From positions 1 to 30,080 of IMG/VR virus record IMGVR_UViG_3300030106_001893: a DNA stretch of 30,080 nt; one strand, 5' to 3'. The notes under the pieces were generated by a model. That model was given only the letters and a program-made list of their open reading frames with translations. It did not search any database and was not told the DNA's origin. Shown in pieces: positions 1 to 6,805 of the stretch (position 1 is its first letter; the number at the start of each line of letters is the position of its first letter). The translations under genes were made by a program, and so were the position numbers. Source of the DNA: a virus.

Positions 1-132
1 TTTATTAAGGCAATGTGGGGTTCTTGTTTGATTGGAGAAGAAATTATTAAAAAACTAACGCCTAAAATATATAAAAGACAAAAAGAACTTTTTGAAGACA
101 TAAAAAAAGATTGGAGGTTCGGCACAATGTAT
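1..132. repeat. Left copy of the near-identical terminal overlap
   Basis: Bases 1-132 match 29949-30080 without gaps except for substitutions at 9 (g/a), 36 (a/t), 48 (t/a) and 55 (c/t). Bases 56-132 are identical over 77 bases. All four differences are in third codon positions or leucine first position and are synonymous (Lys, Gly, Ile, Leu). This looks like a circular contig overlap between strain variants more than a biological direct terminal repeat. Confidence 0.9.
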
Positions 133-414
133 ACAAGCAGTATTTCAAATTTCAATATTTCAGCCGACTACCACTTAGACAGAAACAATATTAAAGAAAC
201 CGTAAATATAATATTTACAAAAAGAAATAATTCAAAAGGGGGTTGTTTAAATGTACCGGACTATAATGTTACCTTTGAACAATCGGACAATAGTATGTTA
301 GTTTATCCGGCTTGGAGAAACGTTCACGGTGTAACTCCAATTAAAAAAACATCGGATAACGGTTATAGAAACTCCTTAATATTTTACGGTTTAAAAGCAT
401 TTAAAGGAATATAA
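1..414 (+). CDS. TET/JBP-like 2-oxoglutarate/Fe(II) DNA dioxygenase, C-terminal part (gene split by the map junction)
   Basis: This is the 3' part of a gene that begins at 29562 and crosses the circular junction; the frame is open from base 1, so the ATG at 13 is internal. Joined, the protein is 266 residues. The double-stranded beta-helix core is here: the metal-binding HxD in YHLDRNN (H187 and D189 of the joined protein), then GGCLNVPDYNV, the second metal histidine in NVHGVTPI (H238) and the 2-oxoglutarate-binding arginine in GYRNSLIFYGLK (R252). This order, and the GG-L-P-Y and HG-TPI signatures, fit the TET/JBP family, which hydroxylates the methyl group of 5-methylcytosine or thymine in DNA. 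The glycosyltransferase gene directly upstream supports a DNA-modification role. Substrate is not decided by sequence. A generic 2OG oxygenase is the alternative. Confidence 0.8.
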   Translation, partial: FIKAMWGSCLIGEEIIKKLTPKIYKRQKELFEDIKKDWRFGTMYTSSISNFNISADYHLDRNNIKETVNIIFTKRNNSKGGCLNVPDYNVTFEQSDNSMLVYPAWRNVHGVTPIKKTSDNGYRNSLIFYGLKAFKGI

Positions 415-416
415 AT

Positions 417-770
417 ATGGACGAAAGTAGACACATAAAAAAAGAAAGCGTTTTAAAAGCTTTAGAAAGTAGTTTAGGAGTTGTCACAGTAGCTTGTAAG
501 TCGGCGGGGGTTCCAAGATCTACATATTACAAATGGTTAAAAGAAGATAAAGAATTTTATAAAGCGGTTAAAGATATTGAAAACATTGCCCTTGATTTTG
601 CAGAAAGTCAATTACATTCACAAATGAAAGACGGCAATACTTCGGCAACAATTTTTTATTTAAAGACTAAAGGAAAAAAACGGGGTTATGTAGAAAGAAG
701 CGAACTAGACTTATCGTCCGGCGACGATCCGATTAAAATTAACGTAAACATAAAAGGGGTTGAATATTGA
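417..770 (+). CDS. terS: Terminase small subunit (HTH DNA-binding)
   Basis: Protein of 117 residues located two bases after the preceding stop and directly before the large terminase, the standard place for the DNA-recognition subunit of the packaging motor. The N-terminal half reads as a homeodomain-like helix-turn-helix (ALESSLGVVTVACKSAGV then PRSTYYKWLKEDKEFYKAV), followed by an acidic helical region (DIENIALDFAESQLHSQM) typical of phage small terminases that oligomerise. The C-terminus is short and polar. Role: binds the packaging site in concatemeric phage DNA and loads the large subunit. Identification rests on the HTH pattern, size and synteny. Confidence 0.85.
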   Translation: MDESRHIKKESVLKALESSLGVVTVACKSAGVPRSTYYKWLKEDKEFYKAVKDIENIALDFAESQLHSQMKDGNTSATIFYLKTKGKKRGYVERSELDLSSGDDPIKINVNIKGVEY

Positions 771-2070
771 AGCTAATTTTACTCACACACAAGAACAAGC
801 AATAACTTATTTGTTTGACAAAAATACAACCGAAGTTTTATTTGGAGGAGCTGCCGGTGGTGGCAAATCTTGGGTTGGTTGTAGTTGGTTGATATTGATG
901 TCTTTAAAATATCCGAAGACAAGATATTTAATGGGGAGGTCAAAGTTAGATAGTTTAAAAAAAACAACCTTTAACACTTTTTTAGAAGTCTGCGAAACTT
1001 GGAATATAAAAGCCGGTAAACATTATAATTTTAACGGAGGTTCTAATGTTATTACTTTTTATAATAGATCGGAAATTATTTTAAAAGATTTGTTTTTATA
1101 TCCGAGCGACAGAAACTTTGACAACTTGGGTTCTTTAGAAATAACCGGCGCCTTTATAGACGAAGCAAATCAAATAACAGAGAAAGCTAAAAACATAGTA
1201 GCGTCGAGGATGCGTTATAGACTCGATGATTATAATATAATTCCTAAATTATTAATGACTTGTAACCCCGCAAAAAATTGGGTTTACACTCAATATTACA
1301 GACCATCAAAAGAGGGTAAACAAAAACCTCATAGAAAGTTTATTCAAAGCTTGGTTGATGATAACGAGTATATTTCTAAATATTATAAAACTCAATTACA
1401 AACTTTAGACGAATTAAGTAAACAAAGATTATTATTTGGAAATTGGGAATATGACGCAAGTAAAGATAATTTAATAGAATATGACGCTATTATAAATATG
1501 TTTGAACAAAAAGGAGTTGAGGGCGAAAAATACATTAGTTGTGATGTTGCGCGTTTTGGTAGCGATAAAACCGTTATTATGTTATGGGAGGGGTTATATA
1601 TTAAAAAAATACAAACATTGCTTAAAACGTCTATAAATGAGGTTGTGGACGCTGTTAGGCAAATGCAACAAAACCATCAAGTTAATTTAAGAAATATTAT
1701 TGTAGACGAAGATGGAGTTGGTGGAGGGGTTAAAGATTATTTAAGATGTCAAGGTTTTGTAAATAACGCAAGACCAATAAAAGGGGAGAACTATCAAAAC
1801 TTAAAAACACAATGCTACTATAAATTAGCCGACTTAATTAACAAAGGACAAATTGGAATTAATTGTAATGATATAAATATTAAAAACAATATTATAGAAG
1901 AGTGCGAACAAGTTAGAACTAAAGACGCTGACAAAGATAACAAACTACAAATTATTCCAAAAGAAACGGTCAAAGATATCATTGGAAGATCGCCGGACTT
2001 TTCCGACGCTTTAGCTATGCGTATGTATTATGAAATTGATCAAACTTTCGGAAAATATTATGTACAGTAA
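760..2070 (+). CDS. terL: Terminase large subunit (ATPase-nuclease packaging motor)
   Basis: Protein of 436 residues with all hallmarks of TerL. The ATPase half has Walker A GGAAGGGKS (residues 29-37), Walker B ITGAFIDEA (128-136) with the DE pair, and coupling motif LLMTCNPAKNW (164-174). The RNase H-like nuclease half starts around 255 with ISCDVARFGSDKTV (D262), then IIVDEDGVGG (D316/D318) and SPDFSDALAMR (D413/D416), the three acidic positions that bind metal. It docks on the portal and pumps DNA into the prohead, cutting concatemers. The start used is TTG at 760, overlapping the terS stop by 11 bases; the first ATG in frame is far inside, so a non-ATG start is needed, though the exact codon is uncertain. 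Confidence 0.96.
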   Translation: MNIEANFTHTQEQAITYLFDKNTTEVLFGGAAGGGKSWVGCSWLILMSLKYPKTRYLMGRSKLDSLKKTTFNTFLEVCETWNIKAGKHYNFNGGSNVITFYNRSEIILKDLFLYPSDRNFDNLGSLEITGAFIDEANQITEKAKNIVASRMRYRLDDYNIIPKLLMTCNPAKNWVYTQYYRPSKEGKQKPHRKFIQSLVDDNEYISKYYKTQLQTLDELSKQRLLFGNWEYDASKDNLIEYDAIINMFEQKGVEGEKYISCDVARFGSDKTVIMLWEGLYIKKIQTLLKTSINEVVDAVRQMQQNHQVNLRNIIVDEDGVGGGVKDYLRCQGFVNNARPIKGENYQNLKTQCYYKLADLINKGQIGINCNDINIKNNIIEECEQVRTKDADKDNKLQIIPKETVKDIIGRSPDFSDALAMRMYYEIDQTFGKYYVQ

Positions 2071-2103
2071 AGGGAGGAACCCCGCACGTTTAAGTCCCTC
2101 CCT
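2071..2103 (+). terminator. Terminator-like hairpin after terL
   Basis: Directly after the terL stop, agggagg (2071-2077) can pair with cctccct (2097-2103), a 7-bp stem with a 19-base loop. The downstream T-run is poor (four T at 2110-2113), so it is a weak intrinsic terminator at best. It sits in the 118-base gap before the tail chaperone, where a transcription boundary is plausible. Confidence 0.35.
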
Positions 2104-2169
2104 CACACCTTTTGACTAACTAAAATTATAAAAAACCGCCGCAAATATAACACAATAAACTAAATATGC

Positions 2170-2188
2170 AAATTTTCTATTTAATATT
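2170..2188 (+). promoter_or_regulatory. AT-rich leader motif (aaattttctatttaatatt) before the tail chaperone
   Basis: A sequence of the form AAATTT(T)CTnTTTAATA lies directly before the ATG at 2189. Very similar sequences precede the ATGs at 15827 and 26233. Two of the three sites follow hairpins that may end transcription. It may be a phage-type promoter or translation enhancer. No host-type TAnnTTTG is seen here. In AT-rich DNA such similarity can arise by chance. Confidence 0.3.
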
Positions 2189-2833
2189 ATGAAAGTCAAA
2201 ATAAAAAAAGACGGTAAACAAGAAACTTATAACATCGTCGAAAGTTGGAAAGAAGTAACATTAGAAAAATTTATATCTATTAATTTAGACGTAAACAATA
2301 AAAGCAAAACAAAAGAAGCTAAAGAAACAATAGCTTTACTTTCTAATTTACCGAACGAAATTATTAATGAACTTTCACTTAAAAACGTCGTTCTAATATT
2401 AGATAAACTTGCGGAAGTACAAACCGAGACAAAGGGAATTTTAGAAAAAATATATGTTATTGATGGTGTAGAGTACGGCTTTCATCCGGACTTATCGGAA
2501 ATAACTTTAGGTGAATACGCAGACATAGAAACTTTTGTAAACCGAGATTTACAAAAACATCTTCCGGAAATAATGGCTATTTTATTCAGACCGGTTGTTG
2601 CAAAGGAACAAGACGTTTATACAATAGAAGCTTACGACGGGGATATAAGTTTAAGAGCAGAAAAAATGAGAAAGATGAACGCGGAACAAGTGCAAAGTGC
2701 GCTGGTTTTTTTTTGGATTTTCGTAAAAGTCTTCGTAGCGATTTTGCCGTTGTCTTTGATTCGGGCAGCCAAGACGAAGATGAACAAATTTACGGAGAAA
2801 GTTTCGCCGAAAAGTGGGGTTGGTTTGGCGTGA
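2189..2833 (+). CDS. Tail assembly chaperone, unshifted product (G-like)
   Basis: Protein of 214 residues in the zero frame. The first 175 residues look like a folded, acidic alpha/beta chaperone domain (SWKEVTLEKFISINLDV, VIDGVEYGFHPDLSEITLGEY, LPEIMAILFRPVV). After a run of nine T at 2706-2714 the zero frame continues into a hydrophobic, basic 39-residue tail that looks unconserved, while the -1 frame carries a recognisable chaperone C-terminal domain. In siphophages such chaperones are made as a short and a frameshifted long form and assist folding and assembly of the tape measure. The alternative is that the T-run carries a sequencing indel and there is one continuous 260-residue gene. 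Confidence 0.7.
   Translation: MKVKIKKDGKQETYNIVESWKEVTLEKFISINLDVNNKSKTKEAKETIALLSNLPNEIINELSLKNVVLILDKLAEVQTETKGILEKIYVIDGVEYGFHPDLSEITLGEYADIETFVNRDLQKHLPEIMAILFRPVVAKEQDVYTIEAYDGDISLRAEKMRKMNAEQVQSALVFFWIFVKVFVAILPLSLIRAAKTKMNKFTEKVSPKSGVGLA
2706..2714 (+). other. Probable -1 frameshift site (T9 slippery run)
   Basis: Nine consecutive T flanked by gg on both sides. The zero-frame codons are gtt ttt ttt tgg. Slipping one base back after the ttt ending at 2713 gives ttg gat ttt cgt and joins the 175-residue N-terminal domain to the 85-residue -1 frame open to 2970, making 260 residues. Homopolymeric slippery sites are known for tail chaperone frameshifts in siphophages. Confidence 0.6.
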
Positions 2834-2970
2834 TGCATAGACTTTGTAACCAAGATATAAGCAAACTTTCAACAATTACTAAATTGAAGTTGTTGGAGTG
2901 TTTAACTTGGTTAACATATGAAATTGATTTAAATGCGCAAAATAAAGTAAATACAAATTATGGTAAATAA
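2713..2970 (+). CDS. Tail assembly chaperone C-terminal extension (reached by -1 frameshift)
   Basis: An 85-residue reading frame without a credible start of its own; the best candidate, TTG at 2713, lies in the T-run. It contains YGESFAEKWGWFGVMHRL followed by CNQDISKLSTITKLKLLEC and LTWLTYEIDLN. The WGW-x-L-x-DI-K...L-L pattern is what I associate with the C-terminal domain of tail chaperones in Bacteroidetes phages. It is most likely translated only as the tail of the long form of the preceding gene. Its stop overlaps the next ATG (2960) by 11 bases, giving tight coupling to the following tail gene. Confidence 0.65.
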   Translation: MDFRKSLRSDFAVVFDSGSQDEDEQIYGESFAEKWGWFGVMHRLCNQDISKLSTITKLKLLECLTWLTYEIDLNAQNKVNTNYGK

Positions 2971-3502
2971 TAAAACATATAATAACGTTACGAACTTCTT
3001 ATGTAGACTCGGAGAGTATCACGAGCAAATATCAACGGTTTCAATCGGTGACATATACGATATTAATTTAGAAAAAATGGAAAAGCTACCTTTGCTTCAT
3101 ATTAACCCAACTAATGTAGTTACGGGTGATAGCGAGTTAGTTTATAACTTCCAATTATTTATTTGTGATATTGTAAGCGAAAGCAATGTGCAAACTAAAC
3201 AACAAGCAGATTTAACTAAATTAATAAACCAAAAAAATAATGAGCAAGAAGTGTGGAACCAAACATTAGAAATTGCTACGGATTTTATTGGTATGTTAAG
3301 ACACAGTTCTCGACAATCTTTAGCCGGAACAAATGATATAAATTTTCCTTTATATTTTACACAAGATCAATTCACGATTGAGCCGTTCCAGGAAAGATTT
3401 GATAATATGCTATGCGGTTGGGTGTTTAGTATTGGCGTAAAAGTTATAAACGATTTCGACACGTGTACGATACCGGTTGAAAATTTAGGAGCGGGTTATT
3501 AA
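2960..3502 (+). CDS. Putative tail completion/terminator-like structural protein
   Basis: Protein of 180 residues, soluble and mixed alpha/beta, with no signal peptide or membrane segment. Segments such as KLPLLHINPTNVVTG, LVYNFQLFICDIVSES and MLCGWVFSIGVKV resemble a common Bacteroidetes phage virion protein found beside tail genes and often predicted to be a tail terminator or neck protein. The ATG at 2960 lies within the preceding frame. Position between the tail chaperone and a gp10-like protein (4807) agrees with a tail-end role. Function is inferred from synteny and general shape, not from a diagnostic motif. Confidence 0.5.
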   Translation: MVNNKTYNNVTNFLCRLGEYHEQISTVSIGDIYDINLEKMEKLPLLHINPTNVVTGDSELVYNFQLFICDIVSESNVQTKQQADLTKLINQKNNEQEVWNQTLEIATDFIGMLRHSSRQSLAGTNDINFPLYFTQDQFTIEPFQERFDNMLCGWVFSIGVKVINDFDTCTIPVENLGAGY

Positions 3503-3567
3503 TGAAATTTAGAATAGGAAAATATAAAATAACAATAGGGTTTTTTAAAATAACAATACATATATGA
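3502..3567 (+). CDS. Possible micro-protein, 21 residues
   Basis: An ATG at 3502 overlaps the preceding stop as TAATG and its own TGA overlaps the next ATG as ATGA, so the tiny frame is exactly coupled on both sides. The product is basic and beta-prone, with an internal near-repeat (KITIGFFKITIHI). It could be a genuine micro-protein, or a leader that carries ribosomes to the gene at 3564. No family is recognised. Confidence 0.35.
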   Translation: MKFRIGKYKITIGFFKITIHI

Positions 3568-4337
3568 ATTACGAAGATCTGTTAGAAAAGCTTGAAGCAA
3601 TAAGTGTTAAGTTTGAAACTTATGACGATTATCCACAAGCGGCGGTTAATAATGCTAAAAGAGCTATTAAATATAAAAAAGAAAAAGGCACAACTTGCGG
3701 GACTATTATAGGTTGGCGAAGAGCCGCACAAATCGCATCAAAAAGTAAGATTAGCAGAGAAACGATTTCAAGGGTTGCAAGTTTTAAAAGACATCAGCAA
3801 AACAAAGACGTGCCTTATGATGAGGGTTGCGGCGGAATAATGTGGGACGCTTGGGGAGGTTCGGCAATGATTGAGTGGGCAATAAAAAAACTTAAACAAA
3901 TAGACAAAGAAAAATTAGCTAAAGTTGGAAAACGAGGAGGAGTTAAAAAAAGCCCTAAAGCTCCAAAAAGTAAAACAAAAAACCCAAATCCAAAAGGAAA
4001 AGGAACGGCTAGAGGAGATGCTAAAACAAGTCGAGGAGCTAAAGTATCTTCGGCTGATTTAAAAAAACTTCAAAAAAAGTCAGATGATTTTAACGCAAGA
4101 TATAAAGAAAAGTTAGGATATGGAGTGACGGTCGGTCAGCTTAAAGCCGTATTTCAAAGAGGGCTTGGAGCTTTTAACACTTCGCATTCTCCAAATGTAA
4201 AGTCAGCAACTCAATGGGCTATGGCTAGAGTGAATGCTTATTTATATTTAGTTAAAAACGGAAGACCGCAAAACAAAAAATACACAACAGATTACGATCT
4301 GTTACCAAAGAAACACCCAAAAAGTAAAAAGAAATAA
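3564..4337 (+). CDS. DUF5824-like phage head-associated protein, two domains
   Basis: Protein of 257 residues. Domain 1 (about 1-115) has TCGTIIGWRRAAQIASK, ISRETISRVASFKRHQQNKD and CGGIMWDAWGGSAMIEWA, a module common in tailed-phage head or portal-linked proteins. A Lys/Pro/Gly-rich linker (about 118-155) joins it to domain 2 (about 155-257) with GVTVGQLKAVFQRGLGAFNT, WAMARVNAYLYLVKNGRP and DYDLLPKKHP, the pattern I associate with DUF5824. Both modules recur in phage structural operons, but the biochemical role is unknown. The C-terminus is very basic (KKHPKSKKK), compatible with DNA or capsid-interior contact. The linker may be flexible or processed by the phage protease at 12644. Confidence 0.55.
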   Translation: MNYEDLLEKLEAISVKFETYDDYPQAAVNNAKRAIKYKKEKGTTCGTIIGWRRAAQIASKSKISRETISRVASFKRHQQNKDVPYDEGCGGIMWDAWGGSAMIEWAIKKLKQIDKEKLAKVGKRGGVKKSPKAPKSKTKNPNPKGKGTARGDAKTSRGAKVSSADLKKLQKKSDDFNARYKEKLGYGVTVGQLKAVFQRGLGAFNTSHSPNVKSATQWAMARVNAYLYLVKNGRPQNKKYTTDYDLLPKKHPKSKKK

Positions 4338-4357
4338 TAAATAAATAAAATAAAAAA

Positions 4358-4807
4358 ATGGCAGATTTAGTAACAACAATTAGCGAAAGCGTAACGCTTA
4401 ACGGTTCTTTAAGAGGTTCTTCAAATACCGTAACAACAACGGGAATAGTTGACGTAATGGAAAGAATATTAACTTGTGCGCATTCAAACACTACAACGAT
4501 AGCGGTTTTTAATTCTACGCCCCACGGAGCAGCCGGAGCTTTAGATTTAGAAAATGCAAAATATATTAGAGTAACAAATCTTAGCACAACCGAAGCAATG
4601 GATTTAGCAGTTGTAACAGAAAACACTAACTATCAGGTAGTTATAACCGCCGGACAGTCTCATATACTTTGTCAAGCGGACACGGCGGCTATTGCGGAAG
4701 CGGACACCTCTCCAAACTTTCCAACGCTTGAAGACATAGTAACTTTACAAGTTCGCCCTAGATCAACGACCGACGTGCAAGTTGAATTGTTTGTTGGATT
4801 AATATAA
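4358..4807 (+). CDS. Small beta-rich virion protein, function unknown
   Basis: Protein of 149 residues, Thr/Ser/Ala-rich with few lysines and no membrane segment (VTTISESVTLNGSLRGSSNT, ERILTCAHSNTTTIAVFNS, IRVTNLSTTEAMDLAVVTEN). This composition and the short alternating hydrophobic segments fit a beta-sandwich virion surface or decoration protein. It is preceded by a 20-base A-rich leader, typical for this genome's structural genes, and its TAA overlaps the next ATG as TAATG. The fold resembles proteins of Bacteroidetes phage operons, but I cannot name a family. Confidence 0.5.
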   Translation: MADLVTTISESVTLNGSLRGSSNTVTTTGIVDVMERILTCAHSNTTTIAVFNSTPHGAAGALDLENAKYIRVTNLSTTEAMDLAVVTENTNYQVVITAGQSHILCQADTAAIAEADTSPNFPTLEDIVTLQVRPRSTTDVQVELFVGLI

Positions 4808-5349
4808 TGGAAACGCCTAAGCTAGAAAGATATTTAAATAGTTTTGCTTCTAGTGTAGTAAGACAATCTAAAGAATCGTTGGCTTCTTCTAAAGGTTCGA
4901 CTAGACTAGGAGCTTCTATAAGATCGGAAGTTATTATGGAAGCAAACGGTTATTCTATTAAGTTTTATATGTTGGATTATGGTGAATATTTAGATAAAGG
5001 AGTTTCGGGAAATAAAGTTATGAGAAGCTATAAAAACTATAATTTAGTTAATCAAACATCACCATATAAATATACTAATAAACAACCACCTCCGGATATT
5101 CTTTCGCGTTGGATAAAAAAGAAAGGAATAAAACCAAAAGGACTAGGTAGGGGAAGAGACAAAAACACCGGACAGTTTATTTCTAATTTAGCTTTTTTAA
5201 TTGGAAAGAAAATAAAAGCTAGAGGTATTCCAAGCTTGAGTTTTTTTTCTCAACCTTTGGGCGTTAACTACGCAAAATTAAAAGAAGAATTATTGACGGA
5301 TTTTACAGAAGATGTTAAAACTTATTTAACGACTTTTTATAGACCATAA
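4807..5349 (+). CDS. HK97 gp10-like neck/tail completion protein
   Basis: Protein of 180 residues containing SIRSEVIMEANGYSIKFYM then LDYGEYLDKGVSGNKVMRS, the pattern of HK97 gp10-like proteins in which a beta strand leads into YG-x-x-x-DKGV. The rest includes PPPDILSRWIKKKGIKPKG and a basic region ending in IGKKIKARGIPSLSFFSQPL, also usual in Bacteroidetes members of this family. These proteins sit at the head-tail joint and help attach tails to filled heads. Translation is coupled to the preceding gene by TAATG. Family assignment is fairly secure; the exact ring position is inference. Confidence 0.7.
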   Translation: METPKLERYLNSFASSVVRQSKESLASSKGSTRLGASIRSEVIMEANGYSIKFYMLDYGEYLDKGVSGNKVMRSYKNYNLVNQTSPYKYTNKQPPPDILSRWIKKKGIKPKGLGRGRDKNTGQFISNLAFLIGKKIKARGIPSLSFFSQPLGVNYAKLKEELLTDFTEDVKTYLTTFYRP

Positions 5350-5359
5350 AATTAAAACG

Positions 5360-6805
5360 ATGGCAGTATCACAAATATTACAAGCACCAAGATTTACAAC
5401 TTTACCCGTTGGGCAAGAAATTATATTTGTCGTTTCAAATGACGACGCGGTAGCTTTTCAAACAAAAGTAAAATTTAGAGCGGAAGTTCATATAGGAACG
5501 GAGCCGCCCAATCTTTCAACCGGAACCGATGTTATAGGTACTTTTAAAACAACACCGAACAACGCGGGAGTTGGAATATTTGATTTAAGAACTATAATAG
5601 AGAATTATGTTAGCGCGGATAATATGGCGACAAATAACACTCAATATAAAGGAGTTACAACAACCGACACACAAAGACACCCTTTACATATTATAGATAA
5701 ATTTTCTAAAACAAATAACACGGTTAGATATTTAGCGATTCAGTTTTCGGTTGAATTTTTAGGAGCTACGGATAGCGCCGGAAACCAAGACGACAATATA
5801 GTGAGACAAGCCGTTGGCACTGCGGTTAATTCTGACGGCTTTACTTTGTTCAACGGTTATTTAAAATATACAGACAAATTAGTTAGTGAATTAGCTTCAG
5901 ATGATTTTGGTTTTGATTTATTTGATTTTAAACCGGCGGTTGTATTTCCAACGGCTAACACAAGAAAGTTTCTAACCAACGCTCCAACACAACTATTTGC
6001 AAATATAGAAGATTACGGAACTCTTTCTTTTTTACAAACTAGTACAACTTTATGGGATAATGTTAACCAAGTAGACTTTGAGTATTACGATTCTAGCGGC
6101 TCATCTATTGGAAGCGATACGGTGTTAAAAGATTTTAGCAATGGCGCGGCTGATAATTATTCGGCGGTATCTAAAAAACAATTATTACATCTCGGTTGTT
6201 ATCCGGCTAATTTAAGAAATTGGAGCAGCACATTTCAAACGTTAGTAACTAACGGAACTATACAAGGGGGTTATTATACAATTGAATTGCAAAACGCAAG
6301 TAATTTAGCAGCAACACAAAAATACACAATCAACGTTAATTGTCCGAACGAAAGACAATTCGAAAGCATAAGATTGTGTTGGCTTAATCAATGGGGAGTA
6401 TGGGATTATTATACTTTTACTTTAAAATCAATTAGAACGATTAACACTTCGGGAACCGAATACACTCAACTTGAGGGATCGTGGAGCAAGAGAAGATATT
6501 ATGTAGACGGATATAAAGGCGGCAAAAAAGCATTTAGAAGAAACGCAACAGAAAAAATATCTATAAACACCGATTATATTACACAAGACAATAATGTTCT
6601 TTTTGAAGAGCTTATGAATAGTCCGGAAGTTTATTTATTAGACGGCTTCCAAACAGATGAGCAATACGCGGTCTTAAACAATTACGTTACGCCGGTTAGA
6701 ATAACAAATAAAAGTTTTACTAAAAAAACAACCGCTAATAATAAGTTAATACAGTATAGATTTGAAATAGAAAAAAGTTTAACCTTTAGAACACAAACAG
6801 TTTAA
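5360..6805 (+). CDS. Putative distal tail/baseplate protein
   Basis: Protein of 481 residues, beta-rich and aromatic, with N-terminal strands (TTLPVGQEIIFVVSNDD, QTKVKFRAEVHIGTEP) and a C-terminal region around FESIRLCWLNQWGVWDYYTF, RRYYVDGYKGGKKAFRRN and EVYLLDGFQTDEQYAVLNNY. This C-terminal block is characteristic of a conserved minor tail family in Bacteroidetes phages and prophages. The following gene begins within its stop (TAATG), and the larger one encodes a baseplate-like protein, so both probably form the tail tip. No enzymatic motif is visible. It is unlikely to be the tape measure, since coiled coil is lacking. Confidence 0.6.
   Translation: MAVSQILQAPRFTTLPVGQEIIFVVSNDDAVAFQTKVKFRAEVHIGTEPPNLSTGTDVIGTFKTTPNNAGVGIFDLRTIIENYVSADNMATNNTQYKGVTTTDTQRHPLHIIDKFSKTNNTVRYLAIQFSVEFLGATDSAGNQDDNIVRQAVGTAVNSDGFTLFNGYLKYTDKLVSELASDDFGFDLFDFKPAVVFPTANTRKFLTNAPTQLFANIEDYGTLSFLQTSTTLWDNVNQVDFEYYDSSGSSIGSDTVLKDFSNGAADNYSAVSKKQLLHLGCYPANLRNWSSTFQTLVTNGTIQGGYYTIELQNASNLAATQKYTINVNCPNERQFESIRLCWLNQWGVWDYYTFTLKSIRTINTSGTEYTQLEGSWSKRRYYVDGYKGGKKAFRRNATEKISINTDYITQDNNVLFEELMNSPEVYLLDGFQTDEQYAVLNNYVTPVRITNKSFTKKTTANNKLIQYRFEIEKSLTFRTQTV

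Noticed and set aside
1-132. Direct terminal repeat as packaging end
   Set aside because: The two copies differ at four synonymous sites and lie inside a single gene, so contig overlap between variants is simpler.
2632-2875. Reverse-strand frames opposite the tail chaperone frameshift region
   Set aside because: They arise from overlapping coding constraints and have no start context or family pattern.
3629-3637. Perfect DnaA box TTATCCACA
   Set aside because: Single copy inside a coding gene (YPQ codons) with no further boxes or AT-rich unwinding pattern seen nearby; likely chance.
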